Shown here piece by piece: positions 26,901-34,227 of a stretch of 64,000 bases of DNA. The stretch's first letter is position 1, and every line of letters starts with the position of its first letter. The position numbers were made by a program, and so were the translations under genes. Under the pieces are notes generated by a model. That model did no database searches. It was not told the DNA's origin and worked only from the letters and a program-made list of their open reading frames with translations. Where the stretch lies: the NCBI RefSeq assembly GCF_014850955.1, contig NZ_JACXSS010000001.1, forward strand, positions 1,612,001-1,676,000. The letters run 5' to 3'. This DNA comes from Methylomonas albis (GTDB lineage Bacteria > Pseudomonadota > Gammaproteobacteria > Methylococcales > Methylomonadaceae).

Positions 26901-29900
26901 GCGAGGGTAGCCTGAATACGGCGGCCAATTTAAACGTGCGGACCGCAGCTATGACGGCTGATGTTGGCGCGGATCTTACGCTGAATGTTTCCGGCTACAA
27001 TGCCCAATTCCAGAATCTAGTCTCTACCGCTGCTATAAGCAGTGGTTTTGGCGCGACCATTAATCTAATTGCCAATGCGATAGGGTTTGATACTAAAGCC
27101 TTTTTACCGTCGGGCGATTTCAGTTTGCATGCACTAGTGGGGGATGTGATTTTTGGTGAGCAAGCCAGCCTGGATTTAGCAGGTCGCGCAGTAAGCTTTG
27201 CCGACAAGGTCGATTACACGCCGGGCGGTAATTTCAAGGCTGTGGCGGATCATGGCAAAGTCATATTAGCCGCAGGCTCCAGTATCAACATGAATAGCGG
27301 TGGTGGTGACGCGGCGGGTGGACAATTAACGTTGGAAGCACCCGAGCAATCTGTCGTCCTGCAAGGCCGGATACAGGCTGCCGCGGGTAGTGCCCATATC
27401 GATGTAGCTGGCTTTGATACGACCACCAGTTTCGATGCCGTAATAAAGGCCTTGAGCGATGCGGGTATCAACCAGTCGATTTATTTCCGCACACGACAAG
27501 CGGACATTGTGCAGTCTGTTAATTCGACGATTAACGCGCAATCGATCACTTGGGTGGCGGACCGTGGTGCAATGAGCTTGGCCGGCGCAATCCACGCCGA
27601 CGCCGTGGCAGAGGGTGGGCTTATCCAGTTATATGCAGGCGATGGCATTACCCTGGAGAGCGGCGGCACATTGACTGCAATGGGCGGCAAGGGCGGTAAA
27701 GTGTTGCTGTCTTCGGTCGATGCCGATAGCGATAGTGTGAGCGGTATCGATCTTAAGGCGGGGGCGCTGATCGATGTCAGCGGCAATTCAGCGGCAAACG
27801 GCGGCAACGTAACGCTCCGCGCTTTGCGTCAGGGTAACAGCATTCAAATACAGCCTATTGCCGGATCGGTAATCGGGGCTAAAGAGTTTTATGCGGAAGG
27901 GGTCAGGAAATATACGGATGCCAACGGCTTTATAACAAGTACCGATATTGACACGATTAAGGCCGATACGGACGCCTATATGACCGCCGCAAATATGCAG
28001 GCGGTTACGGCAACGCTGGGTAGCGGCGTTCGCTTGCAGGCTGGAGTAGAGCTTAACTACCATGGCGACTTAGTCTTGGCTGAGCAATGGGATTTTGTCG
28101 ATTGGCGTTATAACGAGGGTACGGGCTTAAGCGATATACCGGGGCATTTGATCATGCGGGCGGATGGCAAATTCACGCTTAACCAATCGCTGTCCGACGG
28201 TTTTAAGGACGGCGTGTTGATTGGCGCCGCCGGCATCTTTGAGACGCCTGTCAGCGGTATGCTTCAAGCGGGCGAGTCGTGGTCATACGGTTTAACGGCG
28301 GGTGCTGATTTAAGTAGTGCGGATCCAACGGCAACTGCGGCTGCGAAAGATTTGGTCATCGGTTCCAACGTCAAAGTTCGCACCGGTACCGGCGATATGC
28401 AGTTAGTGGCCGGCGGCAACATCGTCTTTACGGATCAAACCTCCACTGTCTACAACGCCGGTAGAGCCACAGATACCAATGCACAAGGCACGGTTGGCGT
28501 TTTGACGGCGATTGGCGATCCCCGTTACCCCTATGCTGAGTATCCGATCGAAGGTGGTTTGCTATCGATGAAAGCCGGTAAGGATATTAAGGGTGCGGTC
28601 AATATGGACCAGTTTATTGATGCTTGGTTGATCAGACAAGGCGATGCGGGCCGCTCCAAGGATGATTATCTGAGCTATGTGGCGTCTAATTTGGAAGCTT
28701 TCAAAGACGATGCGACGGCGCTGTCAGCCTTTAAAGATACCTTGCCAAATCCGGTTAAGGCGCTGATTTATGACAATGTTCATATCGATACTGCTGCTTA
28801 TCAAGCACCTACGACTTGGGGCATAGTGCTGAATGACGACTCGTTCCAGCAAAACGTCGGCTCGTTTGGTGGGGGCAAGGTGGAAATTAGCGCGGCCGGT
28901 AATATTACCGATTTATCGGTGATGATGCCGACTACCGGTAAGCAGGTCGGGCAACCCGGGTTTGACGCCAATTATCCGGACTCGGTGTCTATATCGTTTC
29001 CATATCTGACAAATCAGGTGGAAGTCAATGGCGGCGGTCAAATGTGGGTTAGAGCTGGTGGCGATGTAGCCGGCGGGGCTTTTTATCTCGGCCAGGGGCA
29101 GGGCAGCATCATTGCCGATGGCGCCATTAAGGGCGGTAGCCAGTTTACGGCCGGACCGCAATTAGTGATGGGCGACGCGCAGATAGAACTACTGGCCAAG
29201 AGCGATTTGAATTTGGGTGCGGTTTCCGATCCGATGATGCTGCATTCGGGCAGTAGCAGTTTCTTTTTTAGCTATGGCGATGCCAGCAAAGTAGTGGCTA
29301 GATCGTTATCCGGGGATGTGCATTTGGGCGCCGATGTCAGCAAAGTTGACGAAATTCTCCATCTTGAAACCGATCCCAAAACATTGTCTGTCGTCTATCC
29401 GTCCAGTTTGCAGGCTACGGCATTCGGCGGCAGCGTCATCTTGGATAATGAGATTATTCTGTTTCCTTCGGCACAGGCGGAACTGAATTTATTGGCGGAA
29501 CAAAACATTACCTCGAAAGCCAATGCGACCCGCTTGGGCATGTCTGACGCCGACAGGGCATTATTGCCAACGGCTTTGTCGCCTGTTGCCAGTAATGTGT
29601 TAAGTGAGGTGGTGGAGCGTATCAGTCCGTTCGGACTTGCCGCGAAAGCGCGCGCGGTTACGCCGGTTCATTCCGGCGATACAGAGCCGGCAAGGTTGAT
29701 AACAAAGCAGGGCGACATCAAAAATATTCAGATTAGTCTGGCAAAAAAAGCGCTGGTTAAGACTGGTCGTGATTTTACCAACGTAATGTTGAATATCGAA
29801 CATCCGAATTTGGAAGATACCTCCCTGCTTGATGTCGGACGCGACTTGTTTTACACCAGCGATAGAAGTTTGGATGGGGTATTGAACGGCAATCTGGGGC

Positions 29901-31102
29901 AAATTAAGGTATTGGGCGCCGGTGATGTGCTGGTAAAAGTTAATCGGGATTTTGATTTAGGTGCTTCCAATGGATTGTCGAGTGCTATTCTCGACACTGG
30001 TCCATCTGTGGTCGGGGCAAGTATTACCGTAATGAGTGGCTTGAATGGCGGCAATCCTGATTATGCGGCATTTATCGGTAAATACCTGGAAGGTAACCCA
30101 CTTTACGTGGACGACCTTGCCAAGGTTGCTAATTTGATCACCGGGTTTATGCAAAAGCGCTCCGGAAATTTCGGCTTGGCCGCAGATGAGGCTTTAGCCG
30201 AGTTTAAAACCTTGCCGGTTGATGAATATCTGGCAATTGAACCGGAACTCAATGCCTTGATTGTCCCTGTGTACATGAGCGAAATAAGGGAATCTGGGAA
30301 AGCCTCAGCGAGATCGGGTAAGTTGGGTAATGAGAGTGGTTTCGCTGCTGTAGAAACCTTGTTTCCAGGGAAGGCCTGGGATGGCGATTTGAGTTTATTC
30401 TTCAGTAAAATCCAAACCCAAGATGGTGGCGATATCAATTTGTTGGTACCTGGTGGAAAAATCAATGCCGGCTTGGCTGTATCTTTTAACGGGTCTAAAA
30501 AGTCTTCGGAATTGGGTATTGTTGCCCAGGGCGATGGTGCGGTTAATGCAGTAATCGATGGCGACTTTCTGGTGAACCAGTCACGGGTATTTGCATTGGG
30601 CGGTGGCGATATTACGGTTTGGTCCTCTAAGGGCAATATCGACGCCGGAAGTGGTGCCAAGTCTGTGCTTGCGGTGCCACCGGCGGAGATTAGTTATCCT
30701 AAAGGAAATCTGAAGTACAAATTTCCGCCCATCGTGTCCGGTAGCGGTATCCGTACTGCCGCAAGTTCGTCAAGTTTCATACGTGGCGACGTGTATTTAT
30801 TCGCGCCAAAAGGTGTCATTGACGCCGGCGAGGCCGGTATAGGCGGGAATAACGTAACTGTTGTGGGCACGGCCATACTTGGCGGACCCAATATTGATGT
30901 GGGCGGTGTCGGTACGGGCGTGCCGGTCGCGGCGACCGGTAGCGTGGCGGCAGGTTTGACGGGAACCAGCAATATGACGGCAGGTGTCAGTCAGATGGCG
31001 GAAAGCTCCGTGTCGGCAAACAGCAACGACACTGGCAAAGACGCTATAAAAAATGCCGTGTTGGGCATGTTGAGCGTTGAGATTCTTGGTTTCGGCGAAT
31101 AA
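20981..31102 (+). CDS. Giant filamentous-haemagglutinin-type adhesin (TpsA), 3373 aa
   Basis: Secreted two-partner-secretion exoprotein, probably a surface or biofilm adhesin. An extended signal region (about 1-40, ending VYA) precedes the TPS domain at about 45-190: PVAGQGWVSSGSATSQIIGN, NWQSFNVGRENTVQFVQP, and LYNKNGFVFGKDSVVNANSFLAST, the last a variant of the NPNG motif. Then come some 2900 residues of beta-helix-like repeats rich in Gly, Asp, Asn, Val. The C-terminal 200 residues (YPKGNLKYKFPPIVSGSGIRTA..., DVYLFAPKGVIDAGEAGI) resemble DUF3739 of this family. No toxin-like C-terminal domain is seen, arguing against contact-dependent inhibition. The frame is open from TTG 20957, but ATG 20981 has an AAAGGCGA site and is preferred. 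Only one cysteine-poor core is evident. Confidence 0.93.
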   Translation: MSIKPQTSTSSSDHLFRLKPLAASVRIVMAGGLLVGSIVPVYAELPIPVAGQGWVSSGSATSQIIGNTMRIDQQTDRATLNWQSFNVGRENTVQFVQPDSSSIALNRIGQQDASRILGQIIANGQVYLYNKNGFVFGKDSVVNANSFLASTLEITDEAFNRGITRVFDENGTAALGINDGTKLDPKTVQILIEAGAKIHVDKGGRIIIAAPTIENKGSLSTEEHGQIILAASQDRVYLQEADKDSPFAGLVVEVNTGGKVSNVGDIFARQGNVTMAGFAVNQQGRVSATTSVNVNGSIRLVAQELALGAGKDPNKGKLQATNTTRAVDNDGMGTTAKLTFDSGSVTQIVADDDGITAIDDKLQPQSYIEGKAHTVELKANSAIVAPGGRVDITATDNLTTPSQGKSGRIYVDKDALIDVSGYDGVPVPMERNVGEISVQSYELRDAPLQKTGVLKGETIRVDLRKDTKIVDTSGALARVVRSIDERLSKGGQINLTSSGDVIINDGAMVDISGGSIDYQDGYITSTKLLTDYGRIVDISNADPNEHYAAIYGVVREVHKKWGIERVWDILGQYSQGQFEQGYREGKSAGSINVNSPRLFWNGALTAGTNTGRYQRLPGDRPDGGSFVFDSTAFVSIFQNVRFQTDKSSLAVSLEQPIPDLAKNKPQTLVLSTDLTNKSGVQHVVVKTNGQATVAADADIRMDPGAEFSLQAVGIDMQGQIHAAGGEINLTVPEKLAGQVNLGPSAIVDVSGRWINDLQRGLAAVPLDPLYVTGGSVNIHATKDLFLQAGSKILADGGAVLAQNGKLTAGKGGKIELAAVGNGVASAIHLDGEVSAASLSNGGSLTLNSGEIIFGNGPAKTADPLRLAQINGHLAFDPESGFGALNVIGNFAGVTVASDVDLDLKSKNLVLEGDFRGKITGSSIRDFAKLELLPEHLRQPFQLSLAGNTDVILETGSSIVADKESTVSLASAIGGVYVDGLIDTPAGKINLSINPKFGAEYDPSQSIRLGAHARLLAQGTSRMMPVDVSGLRTGSVLDGGQVTFDLKRGYFLAENGSLIDVSGTHNILDLPKTSADTGLTAITPVDVASNAGGISITVAEGAVLDGAMRANAGSESMRAGSFSLTFDNTRRQPPEEPKVAFPHNNLLIRIRENHDLFMPAGVGFGDNIPASANGQSVVSAAALQAAGFGDISFSTPDEIRFEGNVSLTTQARLDLDASRIGWVGLNGITTGSVNLTTPLLRMGSSLQQQVSGLPVSGGGQLTANAQWIELFGATQWNRFNQIDLNSVHDLRTVGVRSGAQREFLGAMVAAANLNLHASQIYPTTLSKFTFAVKNNPTGQINISGTNTDISPLSAAGELSFEAPVINQAGVLKAPLGKINLIAGSKLTLAEDSLTSVSAKGQIIPFGVTVGGLDWLYPLDTVRNLVFNTPPEKKLVLQAPEVILSQGSTVDISGGGDLYGYEFQAGSGGSDDYLKPGSATYEGGFAVIPNLGSDIAPYDYYESVGSGIELGSKVYLSGSADLPAGEYTVLPAHYALLPGAFLVTPQAKTQDQTITTSTKSGLAVVAGYRTLAGSGTGDARWSGFRIESGADVRLHSKYESNLSNAFYAAKSLKNGTVEPVLPSDGGHISISAQNKLILDSTFLVDAATGGRGARMDIAANKIQVVNQLSAAPASGTLEILANDLSDLHIDSLLLGGARTRNQTSGATDVDVTAQQVIFSADSKLIVSDLIAVATELVDVKSGAELTAKGAANSGDSLLNINGDGALLRVSSDKQVALNRTNTPGSKGELRVADGAKLSASESMLLEASKSTQLQGNIDMNGGSLYFGAKTINLGEVDNLGTSALNLSNRKLQNFSVDELVLTARDSIGIYGNLGQVDNNGQALIGDDGLQKAVQFDQLVINAAGFTGHGLASDRARIQAGNLRLQNPGAVNNLQAINGHGQLDLQANSVEIGNGNFALQGFNTVNVAASREFRAVGEGSLNTAANLNVRTAAMTADVGADLTLNVSGYNAQFQNLVSTAAISSGFGATINLIANAIGFDTKAFLPSGDFSLHALVGDVIFGEQASLDLAGRAVSFADKVDYTPGGNFKAVADHGKVILAAGSSINMNSGGGDAAGGQLTLEAPEQSVVLQGRIQAAAGSAHIDVAGFDTTTSFDAVIKALSDAGINQSIYFRTRQADIVQSVNSTINAQSITWVADRGAMSLAGAIHADAVAEGGLIQLYAGDGITLESGGTLTAMGGKGGKVLLSSVDADSDSVSGIDLKAGALIDVSGNSAANGGNVTLRALRQGNSIQIQPIAGSVIGAKEFYAEGVRKYTDANGFITSTDIDTIKADTDAYMTAANMQAVTATLGSGVRLQAGVELNYHGDLVLAEQWDFVDWRYNEGTGLSDIPGHLIMRADGKFTLNQSLSDGFKDGVLIGAAGIFETPVSGMLQAGESWSYGLTAGADLSSADPTATAAAKDLVIGSNVKVRTGTGDMQLVAGGNIVFTDQTSTVYNAGRATDTNAQGTVGVLTAIGDPRYPYAEYPIEGGLLSMKAGKDIKGAVNMDQFIDAWLIRQGDAGRSKDDYLSYVASNLEAFKDDATALSAFKDTLPNPVKALIYDNVHIDTAAYQAPTTWGIVLNDDSFQQNVGSFGGGKVEISAAGNITDLSVMMPTTGKQVGQPGFDANYPDSVSISFPYLTNQVEVNGGGQMWVRAGGDVAGGAFYLGQGQGSIIADGAIKGGSQFTAGPQLVMGDAQIELLAKSDLNLGAVSDPMMLHSGSSSFFFSYGDASKVVARSLSGDVHLGADVSKVDEILHLETDPKTLSVVYPSSLQATAFGGSVILDNEIILFPSAQAELNLLAEQNITSKANATRLGMSDADRALLPTALSPVASNVLSEVVERISPFGLAAKARAVTPVHSGDTEPARLITKQGDIKNIQISLAKKALVKTGRDFTNVMLNIEHPNLEDTSLLDVGRDLFYTSDRSLDGVLNGNLGQIKVLGAGDVLVKVNRDFDLGASNGLSSAILDTGPSVVGASITVMSGLNGGNPDYAAFIGKYLEGNPLYVDDLAKVANLITGFMQKRSGNFGLAADEALAEFKTLPVDEYLAIEPELNALIVPVYMSEIRESGKASARSGKLGNESGFAAVETLFPGKAWDGDLSLFFSKIQTQDGGDINLLVPGGKINAGLAVSFNGSKKSSELGIVAQGDGAVNAVIDGDFLVNQSRVFALGGGDITVWSSKGNIDAGSGAKSVLAVPPAEISYPKGNLKYKFPPIVSGSGIRTAASSSSFIRGDVYLFAPKGVIDAGEAGIGGNNVTVVGTAILGGPNIDVGGVGTGVPVAATGSVAAGLTGTSNMTAGVSQMAESSVSANSNDTGKDAIKNAVLGMLSVEILGFGE

Positions 31103-31112
31103 GCCCAGGCAC

Positions 31113-31153
31113 AATATCCCGTCAATCATTTTAGTAAGGATTGACGGGATATT
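31113..31153 (+). terminator. Strong hairpin after the adhesin gene
   Basis: A perfect 15-bp stem, AATATCCCGTCAATC (31113-31127) with 31139-31153, loop of 11 bases, 10 bases after the adhesin stop. No long T-run follows, but the length of the stem makes a terminator or 3'-stabilising hairpin likely. It separates the adhesin from the ExbB operon. Confidence 0.75.
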
Positions 31154-31322
31154 CTTCTCCTAACTAAAAAGCAAATCTAGTTGGCGTTATAAGCTCGACA
31201 CTGTGCTATTCCCTTCCTTGATCCGCCGTTACGGTCCTTTTAGGCCGATAACTCCCTATCGTCATAATCATGTCAAAAACCCTTGTGATAATTGCTGTAT
31301 AAATTTTGATCTGAGAGTAAGC

Positions 31323-33110
31323 ATGAGACGAATCGGTTTTTTAGTGATCACCCTGTTGATGACGCCCGGCCTGGCGCAAGCCTGGTGGAACGACGACTGG
31401 GGCTATAGAAAGAAAATAACTATCGATACCCAGCAGTTGCAGCAAGCCGGGGTTAAGCCGGTGAGCGAAGGTCTGGTGCTGGTGCGTTTGCATACCGGCA
31501 ATTTTAGTTTCTTTGCTGATTTGGGCGAGAACGGCAAGGATTTGCGCTTTATGGCTGGCGATGACAAGACGCCGCTGAAGTTTTATATCGAAAAAATCGA
31601 TCCGCTCAATGAAATGGCTTTGATTTGGGTGAAGCTGCCTAAGGACATTGCCACGGCCGACGAGCCGATGTTCTGGATGTATTACGGTAATCCTAAAGCG
31701 GTAGATGCTCAGGAAGGTGCGGGCATATTTGATGTGGCACAGGCCGTTGCCTATCATTTCGAAGCCGGTCCGGTTAAAGATGCCACGGCTTATGCCAATC
31801 AACCCGCCACGGCTACCCAGACCGTAGTTGAAGGCGGTGCCGCTGGCGCGGCCGGCGGATTTGACGGTAGCCAATCGATACGCATCACCGCAACGCCTGC
31901 GATTCAAATGGCAGTCGAGTTTGGTTGGACGGTTTCCAGTTGGGTCAAAATCGATCAGGCACAAACGAATGGGGTGGTGTTTCAACGCGATGGCCTGACT
32001 TTATCTGTTAGAGGGCAAACGCCGATTTTGGAAGTTAATCGCAAGGAATTGGTTAGCCCGGTGGATCTGAATTTGTCTGCTTGGCAGCACCTGGCGATAA
32101 GCGGCAATAAGGATGGCTTTACCTTGTATGTCGATGGCAAAGCGGTCGGTATCTTGCCTGCCAGCGTGCCGGCCTTGTTGGGGGATATCAGTATCGGAGC
32201 GGCAGTCGACGGTACGCGTGGTTTTAGCGGTGCCATTGACGAATTTGGTATTGCCAAAGTGGCTCGCGATCAAAATTACCTGCAATTTGCGGCGATGCTG
32301 CAAGGGCAGTCTTCAGCCTTATTGAGTTACGGGGAAGATAGTACGCCGGACAGCGAAGAAGGCGGTGAATCTTACTTGGTGTCGACCCTGAATAACGTCA
32401 CCATCGACGGCTGGGTAATCATCGGCATCCTAGGGGTGATGTTCGTGATCAGTACGCTGGTGATTGTCAGCAAGGCGATTGTGTTGGGCCGGATACGCAG
32501 CGAAAACAAGAAGTTTGAAGAAGCGTTCAGTCAGCTAGGCGCGACCAGCATCAGTAATCTGGATCATCAAGACGAAGAAGGCCAAGCCGATTTCGACGAA
32601 TCACCATTATTGCTGTCCTTGACCGGTCATCATGCCGCCTATGCCGGTTCGTCGACTTACCGCATCTATCACGTCGGTGTTCAAGAAATGAACAAGCGTT
32701 TGCCTAAAGGTGTGGGTGCCGATGCGGCGAATGCTATTTTGTCGGCGCAAGGCCTCAATGCTGTCAAGGCCTCCATGGATGGCGTACTGGTACGGGAATT
32801 ACAGAAACTCAATTCGCAAATGGTGTTGCTGACCATCGCCATTTCTGGCGGACCGTTTTTGGGTCTTTTGGGTACGGTGGTGGGGGTCATGATTACCTTT
32901 GCCGCGATTGCGGCCAGCGGCGAAGTCAACGTCAATGCGATTGCGCCGGGTATCGCCGCGGCTTTGGCGGCCACGGTAGCCGGATTAGGCGTGGCGATTC
33001 CGGCTTTGTTTGCTTACAACTATCTGGGTAGCCAGATCAAAGCGGTGACGGCTGATATGCATGTGTTTGTCGACGAATTTGTCGCCAAACTCGCCGAACA
33101 GCATAGCTAA
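31323..33110 (+). CDS. DUF2341-LamG-ExbB fusion: MotA/TolQ/ExbB-type proton channel with large periplasmic head, 595 aa
   Basis: Proton-channel subunit of a TonB-type energy complex, with an unusual N-terminal extension. Signal peptide at residues 1-20 (LAQA); DUF2341 domain at about 21-150 (WWNDDWGYRKKITID, FWMYYGNPKA); LamG/concanavalin-like domain at about 170-335 (WTVSSWVKID, WQHLAISGNKDGFTLYVDGK, GFSGAIDEFGIAK). The channel part starts with a helix near residue 360 (GWVIIGILGVMFVISTLVIV), then a cytoplasmic loop, then the two conserved helices GPFLGLLGTVVGVMITFAAIA and IAAALAATVAGLGVAIPALFAYN. An upstream in-frame start at 31203 would bury the signal peptide, so ATG 31323 is chosen. First gene of a five-gene operon. 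The lectin-like head suggests binding of glycan or of the adhesin; inference. Confidence 0.85.
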   Translation: MRRIGFLVITLLMTPGLAQAWWNDDWGYRKKITIDTQQLQQAGVKPVSEGLVLVRLHTGNFSFFADLGENGKDLRFMAGDDKTPLKFYIEKIDPLNEMALIWVKLPKDIATADEPMFWMYYGNPKAVDAQEGAGIFDVAQAVAYHFEAGPVKDATAYANQPATATQTVVEGGAAGAAGGFDGSQSIRITATPAIQMAVEFGWTVSSWVKIDQAQTNGVVFQRDGLTLSVRGQTPILEVNRKELVSPVDLNLSAWQHLAISGNKDGFTLYVDGKAVGILPASVPALLGDISIGAAVDGTRGFSGAIDEFGIAKVARDQNYLQFAAMLQGQSSALLSYGEDSTPDSEEGGESYLVSTLNNVTIDGWVIIGILGVMFVISTLVIVSKAIVLGRIRSENKKFEEAFSQLGATSISNLDHQDEEGQADFDESPLLLSLTGHHAAYAGSSTYRIYHVGVQEMNKRLPKGVGADAANAILSAQGLNAVKASMDGVLVRELQKLNSQMVLLTIAISGGPFLGLLGTVVGVMITFAAIAASGEVNVNAIAPGIAAALAATVAGLGVAIPALFAYNYLGSQIKAVTADMHVFVDEFVAKLAEQHS

Positions 33111-33136
33111 CGCGCCGTCATCCAGAGAAAAGCGAA

Positions 33137-33541
33137 ATGAAAGTTCAAGAAGAAAATGCAGCGTACGACGAAATCAATGTCACGCCGATGCTGGACCTGG
33201 CGTACGTATTACTGGTGGTGTTTATCTTAATGACCACCGCAGCGGTGCAGGGCGTGCAAGTCAATTTACCCAAGGCCAGCAACACACCCAGTTTGGCCAA
33301 GCCGCAAACCAAGGCGATTACCGTCACCGCCGATGGCACGGTGTTTCTGGATACGTTTCCGGTGACGATGGAACAACTGGAGTCAACCCTGTTGCAATAC
33401 AAAGCCGCCAATCCCGAACTGCCGGTGGTCGTGAAAGGCGACGCCACTGTGCAGTATCAAAGCGTGGTGGATATTCTGGCCTTGTTGGGCAAGCTGGAGA
33501 TCACCCAGGTGGGTTTGGTCACGCAAAGCCTTGTCAAATAG
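33137..33541 (+). CDS. exbD: ExbD/TolR-family protein, 134 aa
   Basis: Partner of the ExbB-like channel. The N-terminus EINVTPMLDLAYVLLVVFILMTTAA contains the membrane helix with the conserved proton-path aspartate (MLD). The periplasmic part (QTKAITVTADGTVFLD, PVVVKGDATVQYQSVVDILALLGKLEITQVGLVT) is typical. Length fits ExbD. It lies 26 bases after the channel gene and 12 before the TonB-like gene. Confidence 0.93.
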   Translation: MKVQEENAAYDEINVTPMLDLAYVLLVVFILMTTAAVQGVQVNLPKASNTPSLAKPQTKAITVTADGTVFLDTFPVTMEQLESTLLQYKAANPELPVVVKGDATVQYQSVVDILALLGKLEITQVGLVTQSLVK

Positions 33542-33553
33542 TGCCTGTCAACC

Positions 33554-34216
33554 ATGTCTCAGAAAAAACCCTTACGGGTGTATATCCCCAGGATTATCGG
33601 TGGTTTGCTGGCGGTGTTAGCCGTTTTTTACGTTGTCAAAGTCATCGTGGATTTCGTCGATAAAAAGCCGGCAAAGAACGAGAAAAAGATTCAACCGATT
33701 ACCTTATTGAAACCGCCCCCCCCGCCTCCGCCTCCGCCAAAAGTGGAAAAGCCGCCCGAGCCGGAAATCAAGGAAAAAATCGAAGAACCTGAACCCGATC
33801 CGGAACCTATGCCGGAAACGCCACCGGATGAAGCGCCGCCGCGCGACCTTGGCCTGGATGCCGAGGGCACCGCGGGTTCCGACGGTTTTGGTCTTGCCGC
33901 GCGCAAAGGCGGTACCGGCTTGTTTGGCGGCGGTGCCGGTAATCCCTACGCCTGGTACGGCGGCTTGGTGAAAAACGGCATTCTCAACATATTGAGCAGC
34001 CATGAAGAACTTCGTCGTAAAGGCTATACCGCTATTGTCAAAGTCTGGCTGAAAGCCGACGGTTCTGTGGAACGGGTTGAATTAACCAAGGGCAGTAACG
34101 ATGCCGATATCGACGATTTATTGAGTCGCTTGCTGAACAAATTCGACAGAGTGGCCGAGGCGCCACCACCCGGTATGCAGCAACCGATCAAGTTAAAAAT
34201 ATCATCACGCATTTAA
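33554..34216 (+). CDS. TonB-like energy transducer, 220 aa
   Basis: Spans the periplasm to deliver energy to an outer-membrane or periplasmic partner. One N-terminal membrane helix (about residues 12-33), a proline-rich rigid linker beginning with a run of nine prolines after LLK and continuing as Pro/Glu/Lys repeats to about residue 98, a Gly-rich stretch, then a TonB_2-like C-terminal domain (YAWYGGLVKNGIL, AIVKVWLKADGSVERVEL). A TonB-dependent receptor gene is not adjacent; the next gene is a porin. The client is therefore unknown. Operon member. Confidence 0.9.
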   Translation: MSQKKPLRVYIPRIIGGLLAVLAVFYVVKVIVDFVDKKPAKNEKKIQPITLLKPPPPPPPPPKVEKPPEPEIKEKIEEPEPDPEPMPETPPDEAPPRDLGLDAEGTAGSDGFGLAARKGGTGLFGGGAGNPYAWYGGLVKNGILNILSSHEELRRKGYTAIVKVWLKADGSVERVELTKGSNDADIDDLLSRLLNKFDRVAEAPPPGMQQPIKLKISSRI

Positions 34217-34227
34217 TTATTACAGGT

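Noticed and set aside
20981..31102. Adhesin as a contact-dependent inhibition toxin
   Set aside because: The C-terminus resembles DUF3739 and no toxin domain or immunity gene follows; the next gene is an ExbB fusion after a hairpin.
33061..33663. 200-codon frame overlapping exbD
   Set aside because: Out-of-frame shadow of exbD; the exbD frame has clear family motifs.
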